From contig BSQZ01000106.1 in NCBI GenBank assembly GCA_033239005.1, forward strand, positions 1,415,001 through 1,479,000: a stretch of 64,000 nucleotides of DNA, given 5' to 3'. A model generated the notes under the pieces. It was not told the DNA's origin and did no database searches. It was given only the letters and a program-made list of their open reading frames with translations. The position numbers and the translations under genes were made by a program. Position 1 is the first letter of the stretch; each line of letters opens with the position of its first letter. Source of the stretch: Lamellibrachia satsuma (taxonomy: Eukaryota > Annelida > Polychaeta > Sabellida > Siboglinidae). This document shows positions 44,351 to 57,689 of the stretch, one piece after another.

Positions 44351-44938
44351 GAGTAAACCGCCAGTTGTGCTTTCTCTGGTGACTGTGCAAGCTGATGCCT
44401 CATATCCGTAGAGCAGGGTTGTAAGAACGACGGCACAATACACGTTGATTTCCGTGCTCAGGCACACGCCACGTTCGTTCCAGAGCCAGAGGCGCTATAG
44501 GTTAGTCTGCCGAAAGAAGCACGTGCCCTTCCAAGACGGGCAGAGATGTCATCATCAATCATTGCTTTTTTGGACAACGTACTTCCCAGACAGGTGAATT
44601 TATCCACAACATTCAAGGGGACGTTGTCAATAGTAATAGTTCGTGGTACATGGTTGGTGCCTGGCTGTGGTTGGAACGTAACTTTCGTTTTCTTTAGACT
44701 GATTGTGAGTCCAAATCGGCGCGCTGCTTTAGCAAAAGAGTCGGTGATTCTCTTTATATCGTTGATTGAGTGTGCAATGAGTGCACAGTCATCAGCAAAC
44801 AGCAGGTCTCGAACAAGTAATTATGTAGTCTTGGCCTTGGCTTTCAGGCACTATAGATCGAATATGTTTCCGTTGGTGCGATATTGAATGTAAACACCTA
44901 GATCGTTATCGCGGAAAGCGTCTTGAAGCATGAGGCGA

Positions 44939-46434
44939 CGGTTATTATTTTTTTGGTTTACTGATCCGCCAACCACATTTTGGTGAATTTAAAAAAAACG
45001 GTTTATTGTTTGTTCAATGTCCCGCCAACATTCTCACGCGACATTTTTTTTGTTACAATGAATTGTCTGCGTAGTAATGCGGTTCAACGCTACCGTGAAA
45101 GGCGTTCACCGGCGTTGTGAATATATTTTCGGTGTCGCAATGAGTGTCTGCCATTAGATTTTTTTTACATTTTGCTTTTCAGACATTATATTTGCTTTTT
45201 ATAGATTATTATTAGATTATTACTAATAGATCAGTCTCGTGCAAAAATTGGTGTGAATATTGTTTTGTAAGAGAAATGATTTTCATAGTCATGAAAGTTT
45301 CAAAACGAAATATAGACGAACTATTTCCAGGCGTAGCCGTAGGCCCCGGGTTGTGGTCAAACTGTAACGTGTTGCCGATATGTTGCTACGATGCTCGAAC
45401 CAGCTATATTCGTTCGCCGTGAAAGCGGAACGTATCGTATGGTTACTGTGATTCCACTACACATCAGTATTATATCTGTCTAACTAAATCATGTCCTTAA
45501 ACCAGCAAATATCAACGCTAACGTAGTTTATTGTGCCTTTGACACTAATAGAAATGACAACGTATATATGACCTAGTGACTCCGCCGGATTGCGGCAGCA
45601 AATTAAGGGGGCGTGTCAATATTACAAATGGCCATGTTTTGTCAACAATACGTAAAACGCCAGTGAAAAACTGTAATTTTCGACACAAAAACAAGCATTT
45701 GTTGAGATTGCGTTTTCATTAATATCCAGGAAATTATGCTTAATTTCTTATTTTAGAAAAACTACAATATTTACGACGTTGCAATTTGGCGTATGAACGC
45801 CTCTTACATGTAGGCAACATAATACGATATTGAATTACGATTGAAAGGTTTGTATCAAAAATAAACTAGCACTTTAAGCTCTCATTCAACTTGCTTAATT
45901 CAATCACGGTGGTGTAGCAGACGTAATTCGTTTATGTTAACCAAAATATATCTTAAAGTTATCAGTGACACTGTCATACTTATATATGTATCATTCATTT
46001 CGTTGGGGATTTTCTTAAAACGAAATATTTCGCATTTTGGGGCTATTTTTTTACATTTACAAAAATGTAAAAGAAATCTTGTAACATAACCAAATAAACG
46101 GAAAACTGCAAATGTTATTAACCTGGAATATTATGCAGTAGTTAATCTACAATCTGTGAAGAAATTGTTAATTTATCTTAAAAACTTCTACTGAAAATAA
46201 TCAATTCAAGACAAGCATATAATATCCGCCCCAGCTACTTTAAACACTATTGTAATAATCCATACAAAAACTGGCCTTGATTAACCCTTTCCCCCTTCAT
46301 CTTTCTTGTCTCTTTTTCACCCGTCCTGTGTTTGACATGACAGTAAAAAAAAATATTTTTATTTTTTCCCCTCATCCGATGTTAGACATGACTGTAAAAA
46401 ATCGTAAACCTGCTAAAAAAAAGTGTGGCCTGGT
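44939..46434. mobile_element. 1.5-kb insert inside LINE C
   Basis: LINE C coding sequence stops near 46434 just after the MAPMLFS block and resumes near 44939 with LQDAFRDNDLG, so about 1.5 kb is foreign. The two ends share a loose inverted similarity (T-run followed by ggtttac and gat), suggesting a DNA element. No long open frame is present and the boundaries are uncertain by a few bases. Confidence 0.5.
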
Positions 46435-47123
46435 GGAAAATATAATTGAGAACAGCATTGGCGCCATCACGCAACCCTATTTGATGCCATTTGATACAGT
46501 AAACGCATCTGATTCTGTCCCTTGGTCTCTGACCATCATGCCATCGTGGAAGGACCGTATTACGTCAACAAACGTGTCTGGACAGCCAACTTTTGCTAAA
46601 AGTTTCCAGAGCCCTGTTCTGCTGAGTGAATCAAAAGCCTTGGTAAGGTCTATGAAGACCATGTAGAGGTCTTGGTTTTGTTCGCGACATTTTTCTTGTA
46701 TTTGTCGCATTGCGAAGATCATGTCAGTAGTACCACGCCCTGCCCAGAAGCCACATTGCCTCTCTGGTAGGACATTGTCGGCTATATGGTGTGCCAGCCG
46801 ATTTACCATAATCTGGGCGAGTATTTTGCCAGCTATGCATAGTAGGGATATGCCACGGTGGTTGTCGCAGATGGCTTTGTCACCCTTTCGCTTGTAGAAA
46901 TGTACAAGCGATGCATCTTTGAAGTCTTGCGGGACGGATCTGCTGCCCCAGATGATGGTGAAGAGTTGGACAAGTCGTTTAGTGAGGTTTATTCCTCCGT
47001 GTTTGTATATTTCTGCAGCAATTGCATCTGAACCCGCAGCTTTTCCACTTGTCAGTTTCTTTATCGCTTGAGTGGTTTCCGCGATATTTGGACGTACCTC
47101 TAGTTCATGGATGATTGGATGTT

Positions 47124-49186
47124 TAACAAGATTTAACAAGATTTGCCATCCAAGCCAAAGGCCCAGATGGCAAGTGGACAAGGAAGCCATTGGCTTATCG
47201 AGAGTCCAACAATGTTCACCTACTTATAACCCGCCCTCCTGATATATGTGTCAACCTTGTTTTTAAACATATTCACGCTGCTAGCAGTTACACAATCTGT
47301 AGACAGTTTGTTCCATTCATTTACTGTCCTCTGTGAGAACGAGTGCTTCCTGATGTCCAATCTACATTGATCCTTTACTAATTTTACCTCATGTCCTCTA
47401 GTTCTGCTATCCTTCTTGAGTGAGAAAAACATATTTCTATCAATATTTTCATACCCATTCAATATCTTAAAAACTTCAATCTGATCTCCTCTTAACCTCC
47501 TTGTCTCTAGAGTTGTTAAACCACATTCTTTCAGGCGTTCTTCATAACTAAGGTCTCTAAGTTCTGGAATCATTTTAGTTGCTCTCCTTTGTATGCGTTC
47601 AAGCGTATCTATATCCTTCTTACGATATGGTCTCCATGCTTGTATACAGTATTCTAAATGAGGTCTAACTATTGCTTTATAAAGAGGTATAATTAACTTT
47701 TTCCCTTGTATGTTATGTTTCTTCTAATCAATCCAAGAATTTGATTACCCTTTGAAGCTGCAATACCACACTGCTCTGAAACTTTCATATCAGCGCTTAT
47801 TGTAACTCCTAAGTCCTTTTCTTTTACAGTAGTACCAAGAACAGTAGTTCCCATTTTATAGTTTACATTCAAGTTCCCATGTCCTGTATGTAGGCATTTA
47901 CATTTCCCAAAATTGAACAGCATCTGCCATTTCTCAGACCATTTCACTAATCTGTCTAGATCGTTTTGTAAATGTTGTTTATCACCATCAGTATTAACCT
48001 TTCTAAACAGTTTTGTGTCGTCCGCAAATTTCAGTACGTTACTTGTTATACTCTCGTCCAAGTCATTGATATAAATTAAGAATAATATAGGTCCTAATAC
48101 TGATCCTTGAGGTACCCCACTCAAAACCGATTTCCAATTTGAAACTTCGCCATCTACTACAACTCGTTGTCTTCTGTCAGTCAGCCATTGTTCTATCCAG
48201 TCAGTTATGCTATCCCCGATACCATGAGCTTTTAATTTAAGTAGCAATCTTTGATGTGGCACTTTGTCAAAAGCTTTCTGAAAATCTAAGTAGATAATAT
48301 CTACTGGCGATCCCTCGTCTATCCACTTAGTGATTTCTTCCAAAAAACATAACACATTTGTTAAGCATGACCTCGCTTTAAGGAATCCATGTTGAGATGA
48401 ATTTAATAATTTATGCTTAACGAGGAAGTCCACCATATGGTCTTTAATTAACCTTTCTAATAATTTACAAATCACTGACGTTAAACTCACTGGTCTGTAA
48501 TTCTCTGACTTATTTCTCGAACCCTTTTAAAATAATGGTATGATGTTTGCTTCTTTCCATTCAAACGGAACAACTCCCTCTTTTAATGACAAGTTGAATA
48601 CTCTTGCAAGTGGTATACTGATTTGATCTACTGTTTCCATTAGTAATTTTGGAGGAATCCCATCCACTCCCGGTGATTTGTTATTCTTCATTGCCTTTAT
48701 TTTCCTAGCTACCAATTCTGGAGTTACAACTAACGGTCCTAAATAGTCAGATTTAGTCCCCTGAAATTTAGCATCAGCAACTGGTAATGAACTAATATCT
48801 TCTTTTGTAAACACTGAACTGAAGTAACCATTTAGGTCTTCCGCCATTAAAAACCCCTGTGATATTATATTTCCAGCACTGTCTTCTAGAGGTCCAACCT
48901 TGTCTTGTACGTTTTGTTTACTCCTGACATATGCATCAAAACTCTTGCTGTCAGTTTTTATGTTACATGCCAGTTTTTGCTCATAGCTTCTTTTAGATTG
49001 TCTGATTTCAGTTGTAGCTGCATTAAGTGCCTCTTTGTATTTTGCATAGTCTTCTTCCTTTCTGGTACGCCTATAAACCCTCCACATAGTTTGTTTTAGC
49101 ATTATTTTTCTAATTGCCTCTTTTGACACGTGTTTCTTTCTACACCATTTTCCTTGTTTTCGGAAGGGAACAAATTTATCAATGAT
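47124..49186 (-). mobile_element. CR1 LINE, copy 2, nested in LINE C
   Basis: It is 5'-truncated upstream of the reverse transcriptase: the first CR1 codons on the - strand are IIDKFVPF. It runs to the same 10-bp repeat tail at 47124. The reverse-transcriptase boxes, including KFADDTKLF, are intact by eye, with frame breaks near 48530 and 47690. LINE C target codons continue on both sides (…VTQH and HPIIHELE…). A short direct repeat atgtt flanks the insert (47119-47123 and 49187-49191) and may be a target duplication or microhomology. Confidence 0.92.
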
Positions 49187-50889
49187 ATGTTGTGTTACTT
49201 CATCGAATGCTGTCAATGAGATGGTTGATGATCGGTTTAGCACATCATTAAAATGTTCAGCCCATCGTTTGAGAATTTCACTGATCTGTAATACGTGTTG
49301 TTCCGTCGGCACTCATGAGTGGTGTCGCCCCACGTGACTGGTTCCCATACACTGCTTTGAGGCCATCATAGAAACGTTTCGCGTCCTTCTGATCAGATGC
49401 TTGTTGAATCTCGCTAGCTCTATCAGACCACCAGGCCTCCTTCATAGCACGTAGCGTGGCATGTGCTTGCTGCTTGTCGTGGCGATAGGATGTTGCTTTC
49501 GATGGCGAATTCTTGTCGTTTATCCATGCGAGATGTGAAGTGTGCATGTTGTCGAGGATGTTCATTGCCTCTGTGTCATTCTCGTCGAACCAGTCTCTGT
49601 GCTTGCGCTGGGTAACACCGAGTATTTCATGGGCTGCTCCATATAGGGGATCTCTCAGACGTGCCCATTCGGTATCAGCATCTGGTGCTGGTTCGATATC
49701 TTCCTCGAATATGGTGTTAAGTTTTTCCGCTAGTTGCTGTTGGACGGTTGTCGACTTGAGTTTTTCAACATCAAGCTTTTTCGTGGTTTTGCACTACATC
49801 TGTGCTTGCTGGGTTGTACATTGAGGCACATTTGGCTTCTTATCATTCTGTGATCAGACTAGCAGTCTGTGCAACGCATGGCCCGTGTCTTTCTTACGTC
49901 ACGAATGTCGTGTTGTCTGATTATGATGTAGTCGATCAGATGCCAATGTTTTGAGCGTGGATACATCCATGATGTTTTGTATTTTTCCGCTTGTTGAAAT
50001 AAGGTGTTTGTGATGACAAGTTGAAATTCAGCACACGTTGTTAAAAGGAGGGACCCATTCGAATTCTCATTTCCAACACCGTGGTGTCCGATGACCCTTT
50101 CCCATGCGGTGAGGTCGCTTCCTACTCGTGCATTGAAATCTGTTTTACGAATGATCGTTTTCAGATTTTCGTAAAAAAACGTTCTTTTTCTTCGTCCGGG
50201 TAGGTCATGGTTGGCGCACACGCACTGATGATGGTGGCATGTCGATCGTCAGATAACCTGATGCGCATTACCATGAGCCTTTCGTTTATTCCTTTAGGCA
50301 AGGTATCCATGTACCGAATATGAGTTGATTTTACTGCGAATCCTACACCGGCTTGTCTGGATTCATTATTTGGTTTGCCAATCCAAAAAAGTGTATTCGG
50401 CACCCTTCTCGATCAGTTGTGATTCGCCTGGTAGTTGTGTTTCACTTAGAGCGGCAATGGTGATGTCGTATCTTGCCAGCTCCCTGCCAATGATTGCAGT
50501 TCTTCTCTCCAGTTGATTACCGCTGTCCTGAAGTGTTCTCACATTCCAGGTGCATATATTCATCTTGTACAGTTTCTTATGTCTTCGACCGCAATGTTGG
50601 ATGACTAGTCCGCCGCGGTTTGCGGGCAAGCCTGGGTGGAGCCAGCTTTGTTTAGGGAACGTTTTATATCCCCTCCTCCAATTGGAAGAAGAAGAAGGCT
50701 GCTCTGTCGCTCTAGCAGGATACGGACGTCATTGTGAACTACATGTCAATGACAAAACGACCTTCACACTAGGGCCGCCATACGTGTAGGGTCATGACCA
50801 AGAACTCCTAGCGGCATCCTCCGCCTGTCCCCATCGCCGCAGGACTTTTGTAGGGTGATAGAGGAAGAAAGGAGAGAGAGAGAAAGGAG

Positions 50890-51000
<111 letters not shown>

Positions 51001-51383
51001 TACTGTTTGTGTTTGTGAACTGAATGGTAAAAATCTCCCATTTGTAGTTTGTCGACCTCGGTTTCCCTTGTGTTTGGATTACGATGAACTAATCATATCG
51101 TTAATGTTGAGTTCCCAGTAACTATGCCGCAGATGGTTTGTCTCAATCCGCTTACTTTATCAGTTTACTTCGCCCTTCCATGTAAGATGCAGCCCATCAT
51201 TCATCTGTTGAACTAGCTTTCCCACATATCCACGAAGCCGACTGTCATGCGTACCTTGTACTTGTGGTTCGTTGATCGCCATCTTCCTACAGTTTCCATA
51301 CTACTGTCCCACTGCCTCCCATTACTGGTAATATATCCACTAATAATATTTTCCCAATCCGTGTCTCTAAGTGTCCTAGTGCA

Positions 51384-51388
51384 CGCAT

Positions 51389-51431
<43 letters not shown>

Positions 51432-51490
51432 CCCTGGCACTCACTCCCTCACACACACGCACGCACGCACGCACGTACACACACACGTGC
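51384..51490. repeat. (ACGC)n microsatellite
   Basis: Tandem acgc blocks separated by ctggcactcactccctcaca. The histidine/arginine/threonine frames here are artefacts. Confidence 0.95.
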
Positions 51491-51499
51491 GGATGAATA

Positions 51500-52910
51500 T
51501 ATTCTGATCGTTATTTCCCTCCAACCGTTTTCGACTGCGATGCGAACAACCCTTGTTCGACGATACAGCGGGCGTGGTCAAAAAGTATGTCAAGTGTCAT
51601 GAATTGCTCGGGGTACAAGAACTACCTGCCGACTTTGCGTGGATGCGGTTAATGTGTGACTTCCGGGGACACTGAATTCATAAGCAGTTGGGGTTAATTT
51701 CTTGCGACTGACACAGGGGAACAGAACATTGTTGCTAGCTCGAGTGAAAACCGAAACACTCACCAACAGTGTTAATCCTACACTCGTTATGATCGCACTG
51801 CAGTTCTGTTGATGGTTGGTAGATATACAATTACATACTGTGTGATTTCCCAGAAGAAGGAGTATTATCCGTTTTGGTAGTTAACGTCCATGCTGGTGTT
51901 GTTGGATTCTACGTCTTAAGGCAAACGTTTTTCAAAGCACCGTGTATGTTGTGCTATTACTGTTACAGTTAATTATGTTTAATAGTAATCTCTGATAGCA
52001 GAACCTTGTGATTATAATCATCCCGTAATTGCAGTTGACTCAGTTAATAGGGCCATATTTTGTTCCTCAAATATACGATATAATTGTGTAGAGCCCGCAA
52101 AAAGATATTCCACTGTGTACATTTTCTAGATTCTATAGACTGATTTAAGGCATTTATGTTGCATGGATAATGGCTATGGTTGGTTCAGTTATTAATTGGG
52201 ATATTAATGCATTTCATAAGACACAATCTTAGAATGTATGTTACGGAGTTATGATAATTGTAACTAGTTTGTGGCATTATATGTGAGTACTCTATGTCTA
52301 GTAATTAATTTGTGAAACTAATTGCTAGCAACGTCTTATAAAAAGATGACGTGTGGTTTCCCAGCCAAATGATTAATTCGAACTGGTTTATACTTATTAT
52401 GTATGAATTGAAAACGTACGTTTAAATAAAGATGTATTGAAGCAATTTAGCATGCTGAGTTTGAATATTATGTTTTACAGTTTACAATTAACACAGTTGA
52501 AATTACTATGCAGAATCAAAAAGAATACAACGACAATCATAACCAATCAACTATATTTTAAAAAGATACATATATCCCACCAAAATAAACATAACACCAT
52601 CATATATCATGTTATCGAAGGAAATTTTGAAGTTTTGTATCATGGTCGGATCCATGGGTTGTCTATCAGGTTCCCGGGCACTCCCCCTCTTTATTTTGTT
52701 CGGATTTTTCATCAAGTAAGAATTAGTTATTGAGGCACCGCCAGGGGCGCCCTCCTCCTGAAGACACAGCCATAACGCTAGCCATCATATGGACACTGGT
52801 GATAATCATTGTGATGTGTTCTGGAGAGTTGGCGACACAAAGCAATGACATCTTATAGGCCTCGAAGATAACACAGGACGAAATTATTGACATTTATGTA
52901 AGAGAAAAAG
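51500..52910. other. No gene recognised
   Basis: Mostly AT-rich DNA without coding motifs or clear repeats on either strand. Confidence 0.4.
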
Positions 52911-52916
52911 TTCTAA

Positions 52917-53185
52917 TTAAATTTCGACTGCAGTTTTCAACAGAACAACTGAGGACCTGTTACATCTCGAGGCAGGAGACACCATCAGAATACAACCCTT
53001 CAACAAGTGGGAAAACCATTGGAGAAAAGGCACGGTCATAAAAAGGTCGAAACACCAGAAGGAAACTACTGGCGCAATCGAACTCGTATAAAGAAAACGA
53101 GAGGGGAACCACCTCCGGTAAAAGTTCAGCGAAGAAGCCGAGATGTGCGAGCACCTGAACACCTCTTGTGAGAGTTCAGGCGAAG
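52917..53185 (+). pseudogene. C-terminal tail of an LTR-retrotransposon polyprotein
   Basis: In a + strand frame with breaks it reads LEAGDTIRIQPFNKWEKHW, WRKGTVIKR and then, in a second frame, a short basic block (NRTRIKKTRGEPPPVKVQRR). This resembles the segment after the integrase core in Ty3/Gypsy polyproteins, where a GD-x-VR-x-QP block is followed by W-x-KGTV and R-x-R-x-H-x-R-x-T. No LTR was identified nearby. Confidence 0.6.
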
Positions 53186-53285
53186 AAGCCGACACTTACA
53201 GGTATCTCCTGAGATGCAACCTGCTATACTTTACAGGAAGGTGCACAGGCAGACATCGATATCCAGTGTTGGCGGGTAGATAATC

Positions 53286-54847
53286 GTGCGCACGACCGCT
53301 CTAGATGAACCTTTGAATAGAATGTTCCAGGAGCAGACCATTGCATTCAAAATTAATCTAAATTACAGGTTCATTCTGAGGAACAAGGACACGGGACGAT
53401 ACAGGTATTATCACGCGTCTTGTAACTGTTGCGGACGGTACCTGGACGAACCCAGTCTCATCACAAACCGCAGTGACTTTGACGAGTTTCTGGAACGAAG
53501 AAGAAGAAACCGACGTCTTGCAATGGGCCATCGCTCAAAGACCGGATTCGGCATGGGTGTGCGAACTCGTGACAAATGCCACCTTCTTCTTCAATCGTAT
53601 CATCGATCATCCCATTGGTTGTGTGGGATTGACCCTTCCCGCTTATGTGAAGGACAGCAAAGCTGTCATCGGTCTGCAAAAAGACCACAAATATTCCAAA
53701 AGGTACACCGACAACCTGTGTCTCTTCCGCTGTCTGGCCCTGCATCGAGGATGCGACGTGCGTCGGTTGGAACCGGCAGTGAAGACGTTGTACGAGATGT
53801 ACGATCGCGATGACGGGGTACCCATGCAAGACTTTACAGGGGTCACACTCGATGACCTCTATCACGTAGAAACCATGTTCAAAACGAACGTGTGCGTGTA
53901 CAAGCTTGTCAAGTCGGATAATGATGGAAAGACGACTGCCGAACTCGTCAGACGATCGTTGTGTCACTACCCCGAGACGTTGAACGTCAACCTGCACGAG
54001 ACGAGCGCATGAACTGTCACTCGTATCGGTGTCGAAAGTGTGGCGACTCTCTATGGAAAGATGCACATAAACTGCACAGACACGAACGCACGTGTGCGGG
54101 TGGCGTACGACGAGTATATCCAAGAGGTGTCTACCACTCCACCCCATCGATATTCCAGCAACTGGACGATGAGAACATTCGAGTCTCCGAATCATTGCGC
54201 TATTATCCGTACCGTGCCACTTTTGACTTTGAGTGTTATTTCGACACCGCACAACTTCTGTCGGACAGTGACAAAGTCCACTGGATAGCTCGTCACGTCC
54301 CGTTGAGCATAAGTGTGGCGTCGAACGTGCCCGGATACGAAGAAGTGCAATGTCTCGTCACAGACGGGACAAGTTGGTGGCCGACATGATGAACATCCTA
54401 CGAGCAATGAGCGATGCAGCGTACGAAGATCTGAAAGTCTCTTACGAGGACGTGTTGGAACAACTTGCCGAGGCGATAACCGACTGGGACGAACGAGAAC
54501 AAGCTGCTACTACAACAGAGGAGTCACGCTAAAAAAATCCCTACAAAACGCTGATGGGACAACTGTACGGGTGGCTACATCAATTACCCGTGATCGCGTT
54601 CAATTCTGGGAAGTACGATCTCAACGCCATAAAAAAGTTTCTCATTCCCCACTTCATCACCGAAACAACGGAAGAATGCGCAGAAGGTTTTGGTCCGAGG
54701 GAAAAATCGGAAGAAGACGGTATCGGATCCTTTTTCGTCATCAAACGAAACAACACGTTCATGTGCCTGTCGTCGAATCAACTGAAATTCCTAGACATGA
54801 CGAATTACATTGCCCCGGGGTTCAATTTGTTTGCACTGCAACGATGA
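53286..54847 (+). pseudogene. Zinc-finger / 3'-5' exonuclease part of a Polinton-like (protein-primed PolB) gene, broken
   Basis: Collinear + strand blocks in shifting frames: an N-terminal region (FKINLNYRFILRN, CNCCGRYL), a middle block (YTDNLCLFRCLALHRGC), a C2H2-type finger (CRKCGDSLWKDAHKLHRHER), an exonuclease-like DFECYFD box and a second box, FNSGKYDLNAIKKFL. Frame changes fall near 53500, 53985 and between 54360 and 54540. It stops near 54845, before any polymerase palm motif. The order matches the N-terminal half of large zinc-finger plus DNA_pol_B_2 proteins found in invertebrate genomes and Maverick/Polinton elements. Higher GC than the surroundings suggests a separate origin. Assignment to a particular mobile element or virus is inference. 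Confidence 0.6.
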
Positions 54848-54849
54848 AA

Positions 54850-57535
54850 TAATTGTTAGTAATTTAGAATATGGATGTCTTATGCAAAAGTTTTTTCTGA
54901 TTTTTTTGAAAATGGCAACTATTCTTGCCTACGTTACGATACTGTTTATGATGTTGATCATTTGGTGACTTAGTGTCACTTGTTTCCTTTCGTAAAAAAA
55001 ATGTGTGACAAAGAAGCAAGTGCTACCAAATCAAACTTGAACAATCCCCCTTAGCAAACACCAAAGCAGAACAATTATGTGACAAATTGTGGCAAATGAT
55101 GTACATTTTAACAGTTATGTAATACATGAAGTTTTTTTTCAATTTGGAAATGAATGAAGTTTGGACACACGACCATTTCCAATGTTCATGTCAACAAGGT
55201 ACTATTGGTGGGAAGAAATAATGAAAATATTACGAATATCGAACGACACAAATTTTAGTAATATTGTTATTTACTAGTCTATAACCTAGGGCCTAGGCTA
55301 TAGCGAATGGTGCAGTAACCACCATACAAGTAATTTTATAAATACACAGTCAAATAGTCCGTAGAATTGTGGATAATTACTGTGCCGTAATATGCACAAG
55401 AGAGCAAAGCAATACTATGTTTTGTCCAATATCCCCAAAACACCTCATCGTCACTTGATCCCTGCTGCCATTTCATGGCAGTATAGACATATAGTGCCAG
55501 GCTGGGTCACTATTACTAGGGGTTCGCCACGCGCCAGCAGCGTACGCTAACCAGTTCCGTAAAACTCTGGCAATAATGGAATATTCAGATGCTATTTAAG
55601 GATAATGTTGGCCAAGTTCAGTGACTAACATTTCGGGATATGCTTTAACAAACGCTACCTTTTCTTATAAGTTTACTTTTAAAAATGCCCTAAGGACGAC
55701 CGTCTCTTGGATATCTTATTTTGCTGAACTAGCGCCGCTGCGGCATGGTTGCCAATCTGTCCGCTAGGTGTGTCGTGGTTGCCTATCTGTCTGCTAGGTG
55801 CTTGGCAGACTGTCTATTAACTTCGAACACTGACCTATATATAACTGGATGGCGCCACTGACCTATATATAACCAGAGCTAGTGTATACCGAGCTGCGTC
55901 ACTCTACGAATTAACATAGAGGAGCCATTTTGTAAATTGACGTTCAGCGCCACCAAGTAGGGGGCAGCTACAACTTACGTCAGTTCATCCAGTAGTTCGA
56001 TTCCGCATGCGCCAACTCTCAAGTTACATTTCCGGGTGAGAGGGCAGTCGACGTAAAGCGCTGTTGACAATGCGATTGCGTTTTATCCTTTCTGCTATAC
56101 AAACAGTTCTTGAAAAGTATTGCTTTATTTCTAAACTCCTTAAACCTGCCAATGTAGTCTTCACAATTGACGCGGTTATACAACTGGACATCCGTTGAAT
56201 CAAAGCAAGAACGTAAACGAACAATTGCACACATCGCCATCGCATCGCCAGCAGGACACTGAGTGACACACATAGTCATAGTCATAGTTATAGACAGTCA
56301 GTGACAGTGTTATTGTTGTCAGTTGATATTGGGGGTGTCGATCTATTTTGTTTTATATTTTTATGATATGGCTGTTTCAAGTTTCAAAATCGGTAAATTA
56401 CTTTTCGAAATATGATTTTTTTAACGGGTGATTCCAGCGGCAGTGTTACATTTTTTTCTTTGAAACTTTGCAGATCCATATCAAAGTATTGCCGACTGTT
56501 TTAATTTTGATCATTGCATTGTTCTACAGGTTTTTGAATAGTTAGGGTAGACAAAATAAATTTTTCAACAGTAATGAATTTAAAAAAATATATATATATA
56601 AATATATGTGTGACGCACAAAAAGCTAAATTCATATGGGTGAATTGGTTATTAGCAAATGTTGCCAAAAGTCTGTGAAATTATGGTAGCATTTAATAAGT
56701 TGCTTTATCATATTAAACACATGTGTATACGTATACTATGCATATTCATATGACTGTGATTGGTTATTATTTTTTAAATAAAAAATGATAAAATCGTGTA
56801 TGACACATTTTTAGTTACGTGTGTGATGTGTGTTAAGTATATTTTTTCTTAGTTGATAACGACTGTTTACATGACAGTATGACATTTTAGTACACGCTGT
56901 AATAACACAACATAATAAGGTAAGTTAATTGTGATAACACAAATAGTTATATGACATATTTATTTAATATGCCCAGGTTAATATAAACAATAAGATATGA
57001 TCCATTTATCTTTATCTTTAATCAGCAAACGCACAAACAAAAACAGCATAATTTGAAAAATAGGACAGTATAGTACTAAACCTCTTTATGGTACTTACTA
57101 TCAAACATGCAGTTTGCAGTGTCAATTATACTGATCCATAGCTGTTGCAAATCCGAGGCTGAATACATGCAAATCAGACATTCTAAAGAGATGATTAAGG
57201 GTGTTTCCCCTGGTGTATCAATTGTTATTAAATTAGTGTTGTGGTGCCCCTTGTCACATTTTGCATGTCACGTATTTTATATGTTGGTACTACACAAGTA
57301 GTAGTGCTGATTTATAAACCATTTCGAAAAAAAAAGAAATGAAGGTTTCACAAATTTGCATTTCGTGTGTAACATTGAAATTCAACTTAAAAAAATATAA
57401 AACTTATAATCAATATTGTCATGCTTTATTTTTCATTTCATTGTAAATTCGTGTGAATTTCCCTGTTCTAATACGTATCTGCAAACATGAATCAATGGAC
57501 CGTTATTACTAATATGTCAACTTACACAGTTGCTA
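54850..57535. other. No gene recognised
   Basis: AT-rich intergenic DNA. A GC-richer patch at 55720-56280 includes a duplicated ctgtcygctaggtg block (55757-55800) and duplicated ctgacctatatataac (55831, 55858). The - strand frame at 56019-56285 shows no family features. Confidence 0.4.
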
Positions 57536-57675
57536 TGTGTGTGCATTTACACTTCCCAAAATTGAATAACATTTGCCATTTTTTGACCATTTAACTAATT
57601 AATCTAGATCATCCTGTAAACTTTGTTTATCTGTATCATTTGTAACCTTTCTGACTACTTTTGTGTTATTTTTGT
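57536..57675 (-). pseudogene. CR1 relic fragment
   Basis: The - strand matches copy 4 around the LVKWSEKWQMLLNFGKC region (antisense phrases cacttcccaaaattgaataa and ctagatcatcctgtaaac). About 140 bp long, without an intact frame. Confidence 0.75.
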
Positions 57676-57689
57676 GTTATCTTTGTCAT

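Noticed and set aside
53461..54252. 263-codon - strand frame
   Set aside because: The opposite strand carries recognisable zinc-finger and exonuclease blocks, so this frame is a shadow despite its length.
56019..56285. 88-codon - strand frame in a GC-richer patch
   Set aside because: No motif, splice site or homologous family recognised.
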